Positions 48,566 through 51,957 of a DNA stretch of 64,000 nt are shown piece after piece. Each line of letters starts with the position of its first letter. Positions within the stretch are counted from its first letter, which is position 1. Below the pieces are notes generated by a model. The model worked only from the letters and a program-made list of their open reading frames with translations, had not been told where the DNA came from and did no database searches. A program made the translations under genes and the position numbers. The stretch is from Monoplex corrugatus (lineage: Eukaryota > Mollusca > Gastropoda > Littorinimorpha > Ranellidae): contig CM060307.1 of the NCBI GenBank assembly GCA_030674185.1, forward strand, positions 33,135,696-33,199,695, read 5' to 3'.

Positions 48566-49877
48566 GTACAAACAGTTTTTCTATTCATCTGTCTCCCTAT
48601 TGTGGCTGACAAGAAAATGCAAGTGTGTTTGATATTATGCAGATCATCCCATGACAGTGCATGAAACTAACTGGACTGTTGACTTGTCAGAAAATCTTTT
48701 TCTTTTTAAGTTTTTGTTCATTTTTTCCCCTACTGATAACTGATAGACTATGTAGAAGTGGTTGGTCACATTATACAGTAACTTAGCATGGAATACCGGA
48801 GTAACTGTACATTTCAGATATGTTTTTCAGTTGTCTCATCTGTTTTGTGAACTCTGCTTAATAACAACCATGAAGAAGAAAATGTTCAAGAACAATTTAC
48901 CAGATGTTTGGTCATATGTGTTGTGTATATTGCTTGATATTATTTCGTGATACAGTCGTGTGGGTTCTCCATTTTTGTGCAATAGGTGTCTTACTCAGGT
49001 AATGTGGGTATACATACATACATACATACATACATACATACATACATACATACATACATACATACATACATACATACATACATACATTACATACATACAT
49101 ACATACATACAATTACATACATTACATACATTACATACATACATACATATATATGTACGTACGTACATACATATGTGTGTGTGGCATGCATGCATGCATG
49201 CATTTCTCTGTGTTTATGTATGTATGTATATGGTTATATAACACACAGACACACACACAGACGCACACACACACAGACATACTCTGACACACACACATGA
49301 AGATGTCGGCGTGTGTATGCTCAGCATGTACGTTTAGAGCACCCTACTGACTTTTGACCATACACTTGCATGTGTGCAGTGAATATCTGATTTGATTTTG
49401 AGTGTGCTTTTATTTCACATTTAGGTTTTTATTTGATTGTACTTGTATCTTTCATTCTATTTTTGTTTATTTTGAGTTTTTGTATGCATCATTTTATTTT
49501 TTTTATGTATCTTGTGCACATACTGGTTTGAATCCCTAACCCTTTCCCCATCTTGTTTTTTTCATTTAACTGTCTGTTGAATAATGCTATTTCAGGAAAC
49601 TAGCTCCCATTATGTTCTACCACTACCCATGTACTTCTAAAAAAAAAAAAAAATTGAAGATGTAATTCAGTGCATTGCTTGTGTCCGGTTGACTGAACCA
49701 CTATGTGTGTGTGTTTGTGTGCACAGCGGTGTGAGAAACGTTCCGAAGCTGACAGGGCCAGTGAACGGGGACGAATGTTACTTCTGGAGGACAACCGGTT
49801 GTGACTATGGTGACCAGTGCCGCTATAAACATCTGCCCAAGTCCAAAGGCATTGACAAAAAATCTTGGCAAAAATGA
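171..49877 (+). CDS. TTC31: TTC31-like protein: J-like, TPR, UBA-like, RRM and CCCH domains (22 coding exons, 627 aa)
   Basis: Coding exons: 171-219, 3072-3163, 7038-7103, 14608-14653, 16929-17066, 19423-19466, 20593-20676, 21529-21573, 23450-23517, 24098-24131, 25892-26023, 27561-27606, 29604-29694, 32218-32268, 36041-36131, 36569-36673, 37920-38010, 39544-39664, 40390-40479, 40797-40899, 41730-41875, 49727-49877. They total 1,884 nt, all with AG/GT borders and compatible phases. Domains: J-like region around 6-65 (HPE at 35-37); acidic/Ser stretch 85-130; Lys/Glu-rich helix 146-211; TPR array 283-394; UBA-like 395-424; RRM from about 472 (RNP2 LWVGNV 475-480, RNP1 KYCAFINF 508-515); CCCH finger 595-613. 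The [23 protein letters not shown] stretch and the [13 protein letters not shown] signature resemble vertebrate TTC31. I recall no RRM or CCCH finger in human TTC31. TPR and UBA suggest protein binding, RRM and CCCH suggest RNA binding; the cellular role is unknown. No transcript evidence is available here. Confidence 0.85.
1620..1990 (-). mobile_element. Fossil 3' end of a LINE (family L-a)
   Basis: Read on the - strand, the DNA contains a degraded match to the C-terminal end of LINE polyproteins (PFAETQALA followed by a broken W/S-rich end). The same DNA appears on the + strand at 24,300-24,430 (GACCCAGGCTTTGRCACA shared). No intact frame remains. It lies in intron 1 (220-3071), in which nothing else beyond simple repeats was seen. 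Confidence 0.5.
2877..3085 (+). repeat. Partial duplication of the exon 2 acceptor region
   Basis: The acceptor and first exon bases (AACAGGGTCGGACCA) have a near copy about 177 bases upstream (AACAGGGTTGGACCA at 2890-2904). The upstream copy leads into a stop and is not a usable exon. Confidence 0.5.
3072..3163 (+). CDS. TTC31: TTC31-like exon 2 (J-like domain with HPE motif)
   Basis: The acceptor is TTTTAACAG and the donor is GTAAGT. It completes the Gly codon from exon 1 and encodes the helix II pattern [14 protein letters not shown], which is the DnaJ helix II-loop pattern with HPE where HPD is normal. A look-alike acceptor lies about 177 bases upstream. Confidence 0.85.
3164..7037 (+). 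other. Intron 2
   Basis: No gene is visible in these 3.9 kb. The stretch is AT-rich and contains short microsatellites, a 34-bp direct repeat around 5855-5914 (ATTGCAGCGTTGCTCT twice) and a palindrome cluster at 6542-6613. Confidence 0.5.
6542..6613. repeat. Nested direct and inverted repeats (cruciform-prone)
   Basis: GATAGAATCATAGTATGA occurs twice in tandem. It is followed by ATACTATTGAGTG (6585-6597), a TAC loop and its exact complement at 6601-6613. A second inverted pair, ATAGTATGAT/ATCATACTAT, overlaps the first arm, so two alternative hairpins can form. Confidence 0.7.
7038..7103 (+). CDS. TTC31: TTC31-like exon 3 (J-like helix III)
   Basis: A T-rich tract and CAG precede CATTTCAGA, and GTATGT follows. 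The 22 codons contain [11 protein letters not shown], the helix III pattern of J domains (normally F..I..AY..L). Confidence 0.85.
7958..7979 (+). CDS. Nested transposase-like gene, exon 1
   Basis: ATG followed by seven codons (MARRSRE) and one base, then the strong donor GTGAGG. It joins exactly in frame to the ORF that opens at 8902, where the next codon becomes Gly. This explains why the downstream ORF has no good ATG. Confidence 0.6.
8219..8240. repeat. Palindrome GGACATCG-TTTTAG-CGATGTCC
   Basis: Two perfect 8-base arms with a 6-base loop, directly beside one ATAACGACC motif. The ATGTCC element recurs next to the motif at 11,400, 11,601, 11,781 and 11,951. Confidence 0.7.
8902..10253 (+). 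CDS. Nested transposase-like gene, exon 2 (unassigned DDE/D-like, Cys-rich)
   Basis: The acceptor is CTGTTGTCAG at 8901. About 450 codons are open to TGA 10253. Order: polar N-terminus; basic helix ([19 protein letters not shown]); Cys-rich region with CLCEIC and [10 protein letters not shown], possibly zinc-binding; then a likely RNase H-like core with [42 protein letters not shown] and [12 protein letters not shown]. Asp in MDFAEN, Asp in SDGCA and Asp in SPCD are candidate catalytic residues. I recall similar uncharacterised proteins in marine invertebrates but cannot name the superfamily. Transposase is an inference. The frame is broken near 10,230 and re-enters after about 10,330. Confidence 0.65.
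10229..10523 (+). pseudogene. Frameshifted C-terminus of the nested transposase-like gene
   Basis: After a run of six G at about 10,225-10,231, the homologous-looking frame shifts to [20 protein letters not shown]. At about 10,325 it shifts back to the original phase, reading [20 protein letters not shown] and on to TAA 10521-10523. The two indels cancel, but a TGA at 10251-10253 lies between them. They may be real mutations or homopolymer assembly errors. Confidence 0.6.
11400..11976 (+). repeat. Right motif array (GTATGTCC..ATAACAACYGTCAGAT)
   Basis: Copies at 11400-11435 and 11601-11636 share GTATGTCCAA, then after the same 20-base offset ATAACAACTGTCAGAT. Another is at 11951-11976 (ATGTCC..ATAACAACCGTCAGATG). 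A fourth, in reverse orientation, forms the palindrome at 11780-11808. A candidate poly(A) signal AATAAA is at 11763-11768. Confidence 0.7.
11780..11808. repeat. Palindrome TATGTCCGAC-(9)-GTCGGACATA
   Basis: Two perfect 10-base arms around GGTTGTTAT. The loop region carries the complement of ATAACAACC, so the array motif and the palindrome are fused at this copy. Confidence 0.75.
12701..12780. repeat. GT then GTGC/GC microsatellite
   Basis: About 30 bases of (GT)n run into (GTGC)n and (GC)n. Alternating purine-pyrimidine DNA of this kind favours Z-DNA. ORFs over it are artefacts. Confidence 0.9.
13590..14510 (+). mobile_element. 5'-truncated RTE-like LINE (reverse transcriptase 3' part)
   Basis: Broken frames encode [38 protein letters not shown] (the YADD box of the palm), [19 protein letters not shown] and a C-terminal stretch [10 protein letters not shown]...[14 protein letters not shown]...[18 protein letters not shown]. 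The copy ends in short GAT repeats (TGATGATGATGA), typical of RTE-type tails. At least one frameshift near 13,705 and a stop near 13,927 make it inactive. Confidence 0.8.
14608..14653 (+). CDS. TTC31: TTC31-like exon 4
   Basis: The acceptor is GTTTCAG and the donor is GTAAGT. It encodes [15 protein letters not shown] and leaves one T (phase 1) for exon 5. The long intron before it holds the nested transposase locus and an RTE-like LINE. Confidence 0.8.
14930..15640 (+). mobile_element. Degraded RTE-like LINE 3' fragment (family L-b)
   Basis: Frames contain [36 protein letters not shown] and [18 protein letters not shown], typical of the C-terminal part of RTE-like LINE polyproteins. The same family occurs on the - strand at 61,075-61,640, with long DNA identity around TGTGGCAAGATC.AGTGTCC. 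No intact frame remains. From 15,700 to 16,050 I recognise nothing. Confidence 0.65.
16055..16390. repeat. Fold-back repeat in intron 4
   Basis: CCTGCTGGGTTGGGGAT...AAGTT.GAGG at 16055-16082 is inverted at 16348-16389, where a 15-base insertion splits the arm. Inner inverted and direct repeats (GTCCTCAAA/TTTGAGGAC; CATAAGACA) add to the fold. Possibly a fold-back element; no target duplication was found. Confidence 0.55.
16929..17066 (+). CDS. TTC31: TTC31-like exon 5 (acidic, serine-rich)
   Basis: The acceptor is a TAGTAG tandem site, so the exon can start at 16929 or 16932; both keep the frame and differ by one residue. The donor is GTAAGC. It encodes an acidic low-complexity stretch ([17 protein letters not shown]) followed by a basic end. 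It looks disordered. Confidence 0.8.
17699..17995 (+). mobile_element. tRNA-derived SINE (family S-1)
   Basis: The head TGGCCAAGTGATAAAGTACC resembles a pol III A box. The body CTAGTCTTTCGGATGAGA, GTTAAAGATCTCGCACAACA and GTGTCCCTGGCAAAAG, then an A-rich tail, matches a SINE layout I recall from molluscs. Two copies of CCCTTTGACTCC..ACCAGCT sit where the B box should be. Confidence 0.65.
18251..18440. repeat. Fold-back element with CTCCCTCACCCTATCCACC arms
   Basis: Arms of about 45 bases (18310-18354 and 18361-18407) pair around a 6-base loop. Outer segments (TAACCCTTTGATCACC; GGAGGCAACGGGTTGA) extend the symmetry. The same sequence words occur at 17,748-17,830 and, again folded back, at 55,245-55,301. 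Confidence 0.7.
18759..19212. repeat. Inverted-repeat element, 55-bp arms (possibly Penelope-like)
   Basis: The left arm 18759-18813 and the right arm 19158-19212 are complementary apart from A-run length differences. On the - strand, GACAAAGGGCCTGGGCTCGAAACGTG next to the left arm resembles the GCCTG.TGGCCGAAACGT motif seen near Penelope-like element ends, as I recall it. The class is uncertain. Confidence 0.5.
19423..19466 (+). CDS. TTC31: TTC31-like exon 6
   Basis: The acceptor is CTGTTTCAG and the donor is GTTTGT. It encodes [15 protein letters not shown], which continues the acidic stretch and ends in phase 0. Confidence 0.75.
19611..19748. repeat. (GT)n microsatellite, ~138 bp
   Basis: Nearly pure GT, interrupted once by TTGTGTTG around 19702-19711. 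All reading frames over it are low-complexity artefacts. Confidence 0.95.
20080..20345 (-). mobile_element. tRNA-derived SINE (family S-2)
   Basis: Shares TTTTCATGTTAACC, GGATCTTTAAC, ATGCATGTGCAGACA and CCAGGCAGGATCAAG with copies at 26,985-27,250 and 41,985-42,310. The tRNA-like head is at the right end, so the element lies on the - strand. Confidence 0.65.
20374..20621 (+). repeat. Tandem duplication of the exon 7 acceptor and exon start
   Basis: Unit 1 (20374-20498) and unit 2 (20499-20621) each contain an intron 3' end (TTTCTTTGCAG) and the first 28 nt of exon 7. Differences are few: one extra T and a small change at GATGTTGAC versus GAATTTGAC. Unit 1 has no donor; if its acceptor is used, the frame stops at 20513-20515. 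Confidence 0.9.
20593..20676 (+). CDS. TTC31: TTC31-like exon 7 (Lys/Glu-rich helix)
   Basis: 28 codons in phase 0/0, beginning [14 protein letters not shown]. This is the segment that most resembles vertebrate TTC31. The acceptor and the first 28 nt of the exon also occur in a tandem copy 128 bases upstream, which lacks a donor and reads into a stop. The 20593 acceptor is therefore the productive one. Confidence 0.85.
20737..21020 (+). repeat. ~140-bp diverged tandem duplication in intron 7
   Basis: Two units share GTCAGATGT, AAAGATTCTTTAGAGTTAA, TTTTAACACCATTACTCAA and ATGGATCTT. They are more diverged than the exon 7 duplication just upstream. Confidence 0.8.
21529..21573 (+). CDS. TTC31: TTC31-like exon 8 (basic helix)
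   Basis: 15 codons, [15 protein letters not shown], between ATTTTCAG and GTGAGA. It is phase 0/0 and continues the charged helix of exon 7. Confidence 0.8.
22560..22730 (+). repeat. Degenerate ~55-bp tandem repeat
   Basis: Four loose copies built on TTTCATCTGAGAG...TCTGTAAAAT.TTGTCT. Confidence 0.6.
22781..22958 (+). repeat. Tandem repeat, ~44-48 bp, four copies
   Basis: ATCACTACTGGAAAAATAGC followed by CCAGAATACACTGGATAAAG recurs four times with few changes. It lies in intron 8, where nothing else is recognisable apart from the ~55-bp repeat just upstream. Confidence 0.9.
23450..23517 (+). CDS. TTC31: TTC31-like exon 9 (Lys/Gln-rich)
   Basis: Between TATCCCAG and GTAAGT, phase 0 to 2. It encodes a Lys, Gln and Asn-rich stretch beginning [10 protein letters not shown], likely disordered or nuclear-localising. 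Confidence 0.8.
24098..24131 (+). CDS. TTC31: TTC31-like exon 10 (34-nt microexon)
   Basis: The acceptor is TTTGCAG and the donor is GTGAGT. It completes a Lys codon and encodes [11 protein letters not shown]. Phase 2 in and 0 out fits both neighbours. Confidence 0.75.
24300..24430 (+). mobile_element. LINE 3' fragment (family L-a)
   Basis: TTTGCACAGACCCAGGCTTT, GTGGAAGAGTCAGTTGAA and TCCCAATGACTCTTTG match the - strand fossil at 1,620-1,760. Short and 5'-truncated. Confidence 0.5.
24531..24670 (+). repeat. ~68-bp tandem duplication
   Basis: TAATAGACACTTGCATTGG..CTTGTCATAGGTTACC occurs twice, with a third partial copy. The rest of intron 10 (24132-25891) holds microsatellites only. Confidence 0.75.
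25892..26023 (+). CDS. TTC31: TTC31-like exon 11
   Basis: 44 codons between TTCTCAG and GTGAGC, phase 0/0. It encodes [18 protein letters not shown] followed by a polar charged linker. An aromatic patch followed by lysines also precedes the TPR region in vertebrate TTC31, as I recall it. Confidence 0.8.
26985..27250 (-). mobile_element. tRNA-derived SINE (family S-2)
   Basis: GGATCTTTAATGTACATATG and the right-end head with the - strand B-box-like GGTTTCGATTCC place it in the same family as the copies at 20 kb and 42 kb. The head is degraded. Confidence 0.6.
27561..27606 (+). CDS. TTC31: TTC31-like exon 12
   Basis: Between CTTTTTTCAG and GTAAGT. It encodes [15 protein letters not shown] plus one base. 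It leads into the first TPR, and a nine-copy minisatellite starts about 135 bases downstream. Confidence 0.8.
27741..28345 (+). repeat. Minisatellite, 70-73 bp, nine copies
   Basis: The unit contains AGAGGATAGTGGACACTGCA, TGTCATTGTATTAGAAGTAA and a short GTTCAAGAAAATTA end. The third copy is shorter. It starts about 135 bases after exon 12. Confidence 0.95.
29604..29694 (+). CDS. TTC31: TTC31-like exon 13 (TPR 1)
   Basis: The acceptor is TGTCCACAG and the donor is GTAAGT. It encodes a TPR helix pair, [20 protein letters not shown] and then IALDPKDF, with the small and aromatic residues expected of the 34-residue repeat. Confidence 0.9.
29725..29998 (-). mobile_element. SINE-like repeat (family S-3), full copy
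   Basis: On the - strand it runs from GCAGAAGCAATTTTAGGTAA to ATAGCCCTGATATGGCTC and TGGGCTTTAAAC. Other copies are at 30 kb, 41 kb and 56 kb. It is head to head with the next copy. Confidence 0.75.
29999..30132 (+). mobile_element. SINE-like repeat (family S-3), left part of a split copy
   Basis: GCATTGATATGTATAC...GAGATGTTATATTCCTGACA to GGGCTTTAA matches the family's 3' half. The expected next bases (AGCAACAATAC) appear only at 31,745, after the TTAA-flanked insertion. Confidence 0.75.
30133..31740. mobile_element. 1,608-bp TTAA-flanked element (piggyBac-like, non-autonomous)
   Basis: TTAA stands at 30129-30132 and 31741-31744, and the S-3 SINE sequence resumes exactly after the right TTAA. 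The ends read CCCTTAGCTG and, inverted, ACCTTTCGCA, short imperfect inverted repeats of piggyBac style. The interior is more GC-rich than its surroundings and has no transposase frame. A 75-codon - strand frame at 30244-30468 has no recognisable domain. Confidence 0.7.
31745..31765 (+). mobile_element. SINE-like repeat (family S-3), tail of the split copy
   Basis: AGCAACAATACAAAAAG continues the family's 3' tail; compare AGCAACAGTAACAG at 56,780. Confidence 0.6.
32218..32268 (+). CDS. TTC31: TTC31-like exon 14 (TPR 2, first half)
   Basis: Between GTTACAG and GTAAGT, phase 2/2. It encodes [17 protein letters not shown], the NRS.C...L signature found in TTC31-type and Hop-type TPRs. Confidence 0.85.
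32664..32834 (+). pseudogene. N-terminal remnant of a piggyBac-type transposase
   Basis: Starts [20 protein letters not shown] and continues with an acidic stretch rich in Asp, Glu and Leu before TAA. A basic start followed by an acidic stretch is common in piggyBac N-termini. The catalytic core is absent. The stop codon overlaps the TTAA target of the MITE. Confidence 0.5.
32835..33542. mobile_element. 708-bp MITE with 160-bp perfect terminal inverted repeats
   Basis: TTAA at 32831-32834 and 33543-33546. Arms 32835-32994 and 33383-33542 are exact complements over all 160 bases by eye, starting GGTAGCAGGTACAG. The 388-bp middle has no gene. Perfect arms suggest a recent insertion or ongoing conversion. 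Confidence 0.92.
34110..34690 (-). mobile_element. DIRS-like retroelement fossil (RT/RNase H region)
   Basis: Broken - strand frames contain [34 protein letters not shown] and [15 protein letters not shown] followed by KAAW. This follows the DIRS-type order, with EW......F followed by P.VDLFAT. Frameshifts are frequent. The DNA is noticeably GC-richer than the rest of intron 14. To the right, 34,900-36,000 shows only simple repeats and an unrecognised 76-codon frame at 35,289-35,519. Confidence 0.5.
36041..36131 (+). CDS. TTC31: TTC31-like exon 15 (TPR 2-3)
   Basis: Between TTGTTGCAG and GTAAGT, phase 2 to 0. It encodes [20 protein letters not shown] and then [10 protein letters not shown], a textbook TPR helix B followed by the helix A of the next repeat. 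Confidence 0.9.
36569..36673 (+). CDS. TTC31: TTC31-like exon 16 (TPR 3, end)
   Basis: 35 codons between GTTTGCAG and GTAAGT. It encodes [20 protein letters not shown] and a capping helix with RTRQLT at the end. Confidence 0.9.
36674..37919 (+). other. Intron 16 with (TG)n before the acceptor
   Basis: AT-rich with no gene or recognised repeat. The last ~85 bases are a (TG)n tract (about 37,826-37,909) ending in CTCTGTGACAG, so there is almost no polypyrimidine tract. Confidence 0.7.
37920..38010 (+). CDS. TTC31: TTC31-like exon 17 (UBA-like)
   Basis: Encodes [20 protein letters not shown] followed by [10 protein letters not shown], which matches the MGF...A..A......V..A...L pattern of UBA domains. 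The exon is 91 nt, so skipping it would shift the frame. Its acceptor follows a (TG)n tract of about 75 bases. Confidence 0.8.
38088..38285. repeat. GA, GT and TC microsatellite cluster
   Basis: Alternating blocks of (GA)n, (GT)n and (TC)n just after exon 17. Confidence 0.9.
38455..38710. repeat. (AC)n microsatellite, interrupted
   Basis: About 255 bases of AC with GC and AT interruptions. The long His/Thr frames across it are artefacts. Confidence 0.95.
38745..39480 (-). mobile_element. CR1/Jockey-like LINE fossil (reverse transcriptase)
   Basis: On the - strand, in order, are [15 protein letters not shown] (the VPQGSVLGPLLF motif), IHHFFADF at the YADD position, and [20 protein letters not shown] (the DYCNSLL.GLP...I.KLQ.VQN motif). 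Stops and frameshifts are frequent. Confidence 0.7.
39544..39664 (+). CDS. TTC31: TTC31-like exon 18 (acidic, proline-rich linker)
   Basis: Between TTTTGACAG and GTGAGT, phase 1 to 2. It encodes [20 protein letters not shown] and a Pro-rich tail. The last bases and the donor are repeated in tandem 33 bases downstream; using the second donor would add an in-frame TGA. Confidence 0.8.
39654..39719 (+). repeat. 33-bp tandem duplication of the exon 18 donor
   Basis: GTCAAAATGGAGTGAGTACT occurs at 39654 and 39687, each followed by .AGTGTGTGTGCA. Each unit carries the exon end and a full GTGAGT donor. Donors are at 39665 and 39698. Confidence 0.9.
40390..40479 (+). CDS. TTC31: TTC31-like exon 19 (RRM, RNP2)
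   Basis: Between GGTTTCAG and GTAAGT. It encodes [20 protein letters not shown], beta-1 of an RRM with RNP2 (LWVGNV) and helix 1. Confidence 0.9.
40797..40899 (+). CDS. TTC31: TTC31-like exon 20 (RRM, RNP1)
   Basis: Between TTCTGCAG and GTACTT. It encodes [20 protein letters not shown] and [15 protein letters not shown], including RNP1 (KYCAFINF). Phe512 and Phe515 occupy typical RNA-stacking positions. Confidence 0.9.
41098..41655 (+). mobile_element. SINE-like repeat (family S-3), longest copy
   Basis: Starts near CCTGTGGGGATGCCGGGGG, runs through GAAATTCTGTGCTAGAAATT and TTGGCTCTAGGGAGGTGAGA, and ends CAGTCGGCTGGGCTTTAAAC. It shows that the 51-kb repeat and the 30/56-kb repeats are parts of one unit of about 560 bp. 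Confidence 0.75.
41730..41875 (+). CDS. TTC31: TTC31-like exon 21 (RRM end and linker)
   Basis: Between ATGCACAG and GTGAGA, phase 0 to 2. It encodes the last RRM strand ([10 protein letters not shown]) and a Thr/Ala-rich linker. Confidence 0.85.
41985..42310 (-). mobile_element. tRNA-derived SINE (family S-2), best copy
   Basis: On the - strand the head has an A-box-like GACAATCAAGTGGGTAAG and a B box GGTTTGATCC, then a body with GGGATCTTTAACATGCGTA complements. Confidence 0.75.
43466..43855. mobile_element. 390-bp fold-back MITE candidate
   Basis: Perfect 13-base ends TCAGGGATGAAAA (43466-43478) and TTTTCATCCCTGA (43843-43855), with GTG directly outside both ends as a possible 3-bp target duplication. 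A 25-base perfect palindrome arm pair (43537-43561 and 43563-43587) lies inside. Confidence 0.6.
46660..46914. repeat. (AC)n then (CT)n microsatellites
   Basis: An AC block (46,668-46,746) and a CT block (about 46,820-46,912). The CT block is a long pure pyrimidine tract. Confidence 0.95.
49010..49142. repeat. (ACAT)n microsatellite
   Basis: About 130 bases of ACAT tetramers with a few one-base slips (ACATT), giving Tyr/Ile/His frames that are not genes. Confidence 0.95.
49727..49877 (+). CDS. TTC31: TTC31-like exon 22 (CCCH zinc finger, stop)
   Basis: The acceptor is GTGTGCACAG. It encodes a C-x7-C-x5-C-x3-H finger ([19 protein letters not shown], residues 595-613) and ends at TGA 49875-49877. 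CCCH fingers of this spacing usually bind single-stranded RNA. Confidence 0.9.
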
Positions 49878-50072
49878 TAATAATGATTTAAAAAAAAAAA
49901 AAAGACAAAAATAACCCGATCTTAACTGACGCTAGTTTATTTTTACACTTTTATTTTTAAACTCAGGTTCCCGAATCTGAAAGTGTCAGTGTCGGTGGAG
50001 AGTGTGTGTATGTGTGTGTGTGCTCGAGGGAAACAATAAAGCTTGCCTGCCTGCTGTCAGGAGAGCTTTATT
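49878..50072 (+). terminator. 3' UTR with poly(A) signal in a hairpin
   Basis: AATAAA at 50035-50040 is the first canonical signal after the stop. It begins a hairpin whose arms are AATAAAGCT (50035-50043) and AGCTTTATT (50064-50072), so the - strand also carries AATAAA here. The short 3' UTR length is inferred. Confidence 0.65.
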
Positions 50073-51124
50073 TCTTGCTTCTGCCTGATTTCCTTGCTGC
50101 TGAGGGGTTTCAACAAAGACAAGTGGGCTGCGAGTGTACCCAAACCATATGATATATGATACAACACATGTGACAGTGGCTGTGAGTTTCCCAGATTCCT
50201 CTCTTTCGCAGACAGAGGAGATGACTTCTGTATACCCGTGTATGGAGGGTAAGAGTTGTTTATATCAGTTGTGCTGATTGGATCTGAAATGCAACAGCTG
50301 TGTGTGTGTGAGAGAGAGAGAGGGAGGGAGAGAGAGATTCTGCATGCAGATGGTGAGTATACATTTTGGCGGGGTGGTGGTGGAGAGGAATGAAACCCAG
50401 TTTGTTCCTGTGCTTTGTAAGTGGGGTTCAGTGAATTTGATTTTCAGACAATTGTGTATTGTACTTTAAGTGAAAAGATGATGATTATCTGACAACTGAA
50501 CAATAAACCTGTTGAAAACTTTGTAGGGATGTGGTGGGATGATGGTGTTAACAATAATTATAAAGGAAATAAATTGATTTATATCAGTTGCAGTCACGGT
50601 GTACGTGTTATGATCTGACATGCTGCGCTGATAGAGAACCAGCAATTGAATCATAGATGTGTAATGTAAGCTTGTGTACTGGTGGAGTCTATCAAGAAAA
50701 GAAAATGAATGATTAAAATACTGACATCTTGCCTGTATTGAATGATAGAGACATAACTAGCATTTTGAAATAAGTGGGGGGTTGCGTGTATGTATGTGTG
50801 GTATCGTGGCCCATAGAGTGAAAAAGAAATACTTCAGGTTTTCTTGTGTTTGCCTTGTGGTTTCCTTCTTTTTTCTTTTTTTTTTTAGCGTACTCTGAAA
50901 GTCATTTATAAAAAGAATGGAGGGAGGAATGTGGAAGTACTTTGAATTGTCATATAATGAAAAGGTTAACTGCAAATTATAACCACATTGTCACCATGTA
51001 GAATCAAACATGCAGATCACTGATAGCACAAGATTAATCCCTTCTTTTGTCCACTGTGTCTTTCAGCAAGCTTTATTAAGTTCTCCCCAGTACCATGTTT
51101 TACTAATCCAGAATATCATTACCA

Positions 51125-51440
51125 GTTGTTGTCTTGAGCTTTTAAATGAGCTTTCCCCCATGGGGATGCTGGGCACTCTTTCAGTATGAATAGTATCTCT
51201 GCCTTCTGGAAATTCTGTGCTAGAAATTTCCTCTTTTCTGTCACTCTCTTTGTTTCTGCCTTACTCCTTTGCTTTCTGTTATTTCTTCCTATCATTTTAC
51301 TCCTTTGCTTTCTGTTATTTCTTCCTATCATTTTCTGTCTTGATGGTCCACTCACCTGTATGTGTTCAATGAAGTCTTACGTACTTTCTCTTGGGATTGA
51401 TAATTGAGTCATATATAGAGTGCTTTTTTGGCTCTAGGGA
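51125..51440 (+). mobile_element. SINE-like repeat (family S-3), 5' part only
   Basis: Shares GAAATTCTGTGCTAGAAATT and GGCTCTAGGGAGATGAGAT with the 41-kb copy. An internal ~35-base segment (CTCCTTTGCTTTCTGTTATT..) is duplicated. The 3' half is missing. Confidence 0.7.
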
Positions 51441-51929
51441 GATGAGATATTTTAAATGAACTGGAATTTTTAAATACTTCTATAGGCATGGATTCTGTGG
51501 GATGTATTCATTTATTTGATTTGCTCTCTTGCTGTATACTACTTTTTTAAACTCATTCTGTTCTGAAAAAAAAGATTGGTTTCCAAGTAGTTTGAGCAAA
51601 GCTCAGTGTGTATATGTGCGTAACTGGGCCAATGTGTGAATGTGTTGCTTGCTGACTATGAAATGGTTATTAATCTGCTTTAAAGACCATTATGTGGATA
51701 AGTCTTGCCTTGTTTTTTCACTCTTCTCCCTCCTGGCCCACACCTCAAATCCTGAAAAAGGAGGAAAGATTGATTCTGGTTGACCTATTGAAAAATTGCA
51801 TATATGTGAATGTATGGTGACCTTCTCTTTCTCTTTTTTATGTCTCTCTCTTTTCTCTCTCTTTCTTTCTTGCTCACTCAGTCTGTGTGTGTTGTGTAGA
51901 GAGAGCGAAAGAGAAACAGGCAGCCAGAG

Positions 51930-51957
51930 AGAGAAGGGGGGGGGGGGGGGGGGGGGG
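51930..51957. repeat. Poly(G) run
   Basis: A G tract of about 20 bases preceded by GA-rich DNA, capable of forming a G-quadruplex on the + strand. Confidence 0.9.

Larger units (their letters stand above)
43856..49726 (+). other. Rest of intron 21
   Basis: No gene was seen. It holds AC and CT microsatellites (46,640-46,915 and 48,460-48,565), a long (CATA)n tract (49,010-49,142) and AT-rich DNA. The stretch 47,200-47,780 has no recognised content. The acceptor is preceded by short GT repeats. Confidence 0.5.

Noticed and set aside
48912..49300. Met/Tyr/Val and Ile/His/Thr ORFs
   Set aside because: Translation of the (ACAT)n microsatellite on both strands.
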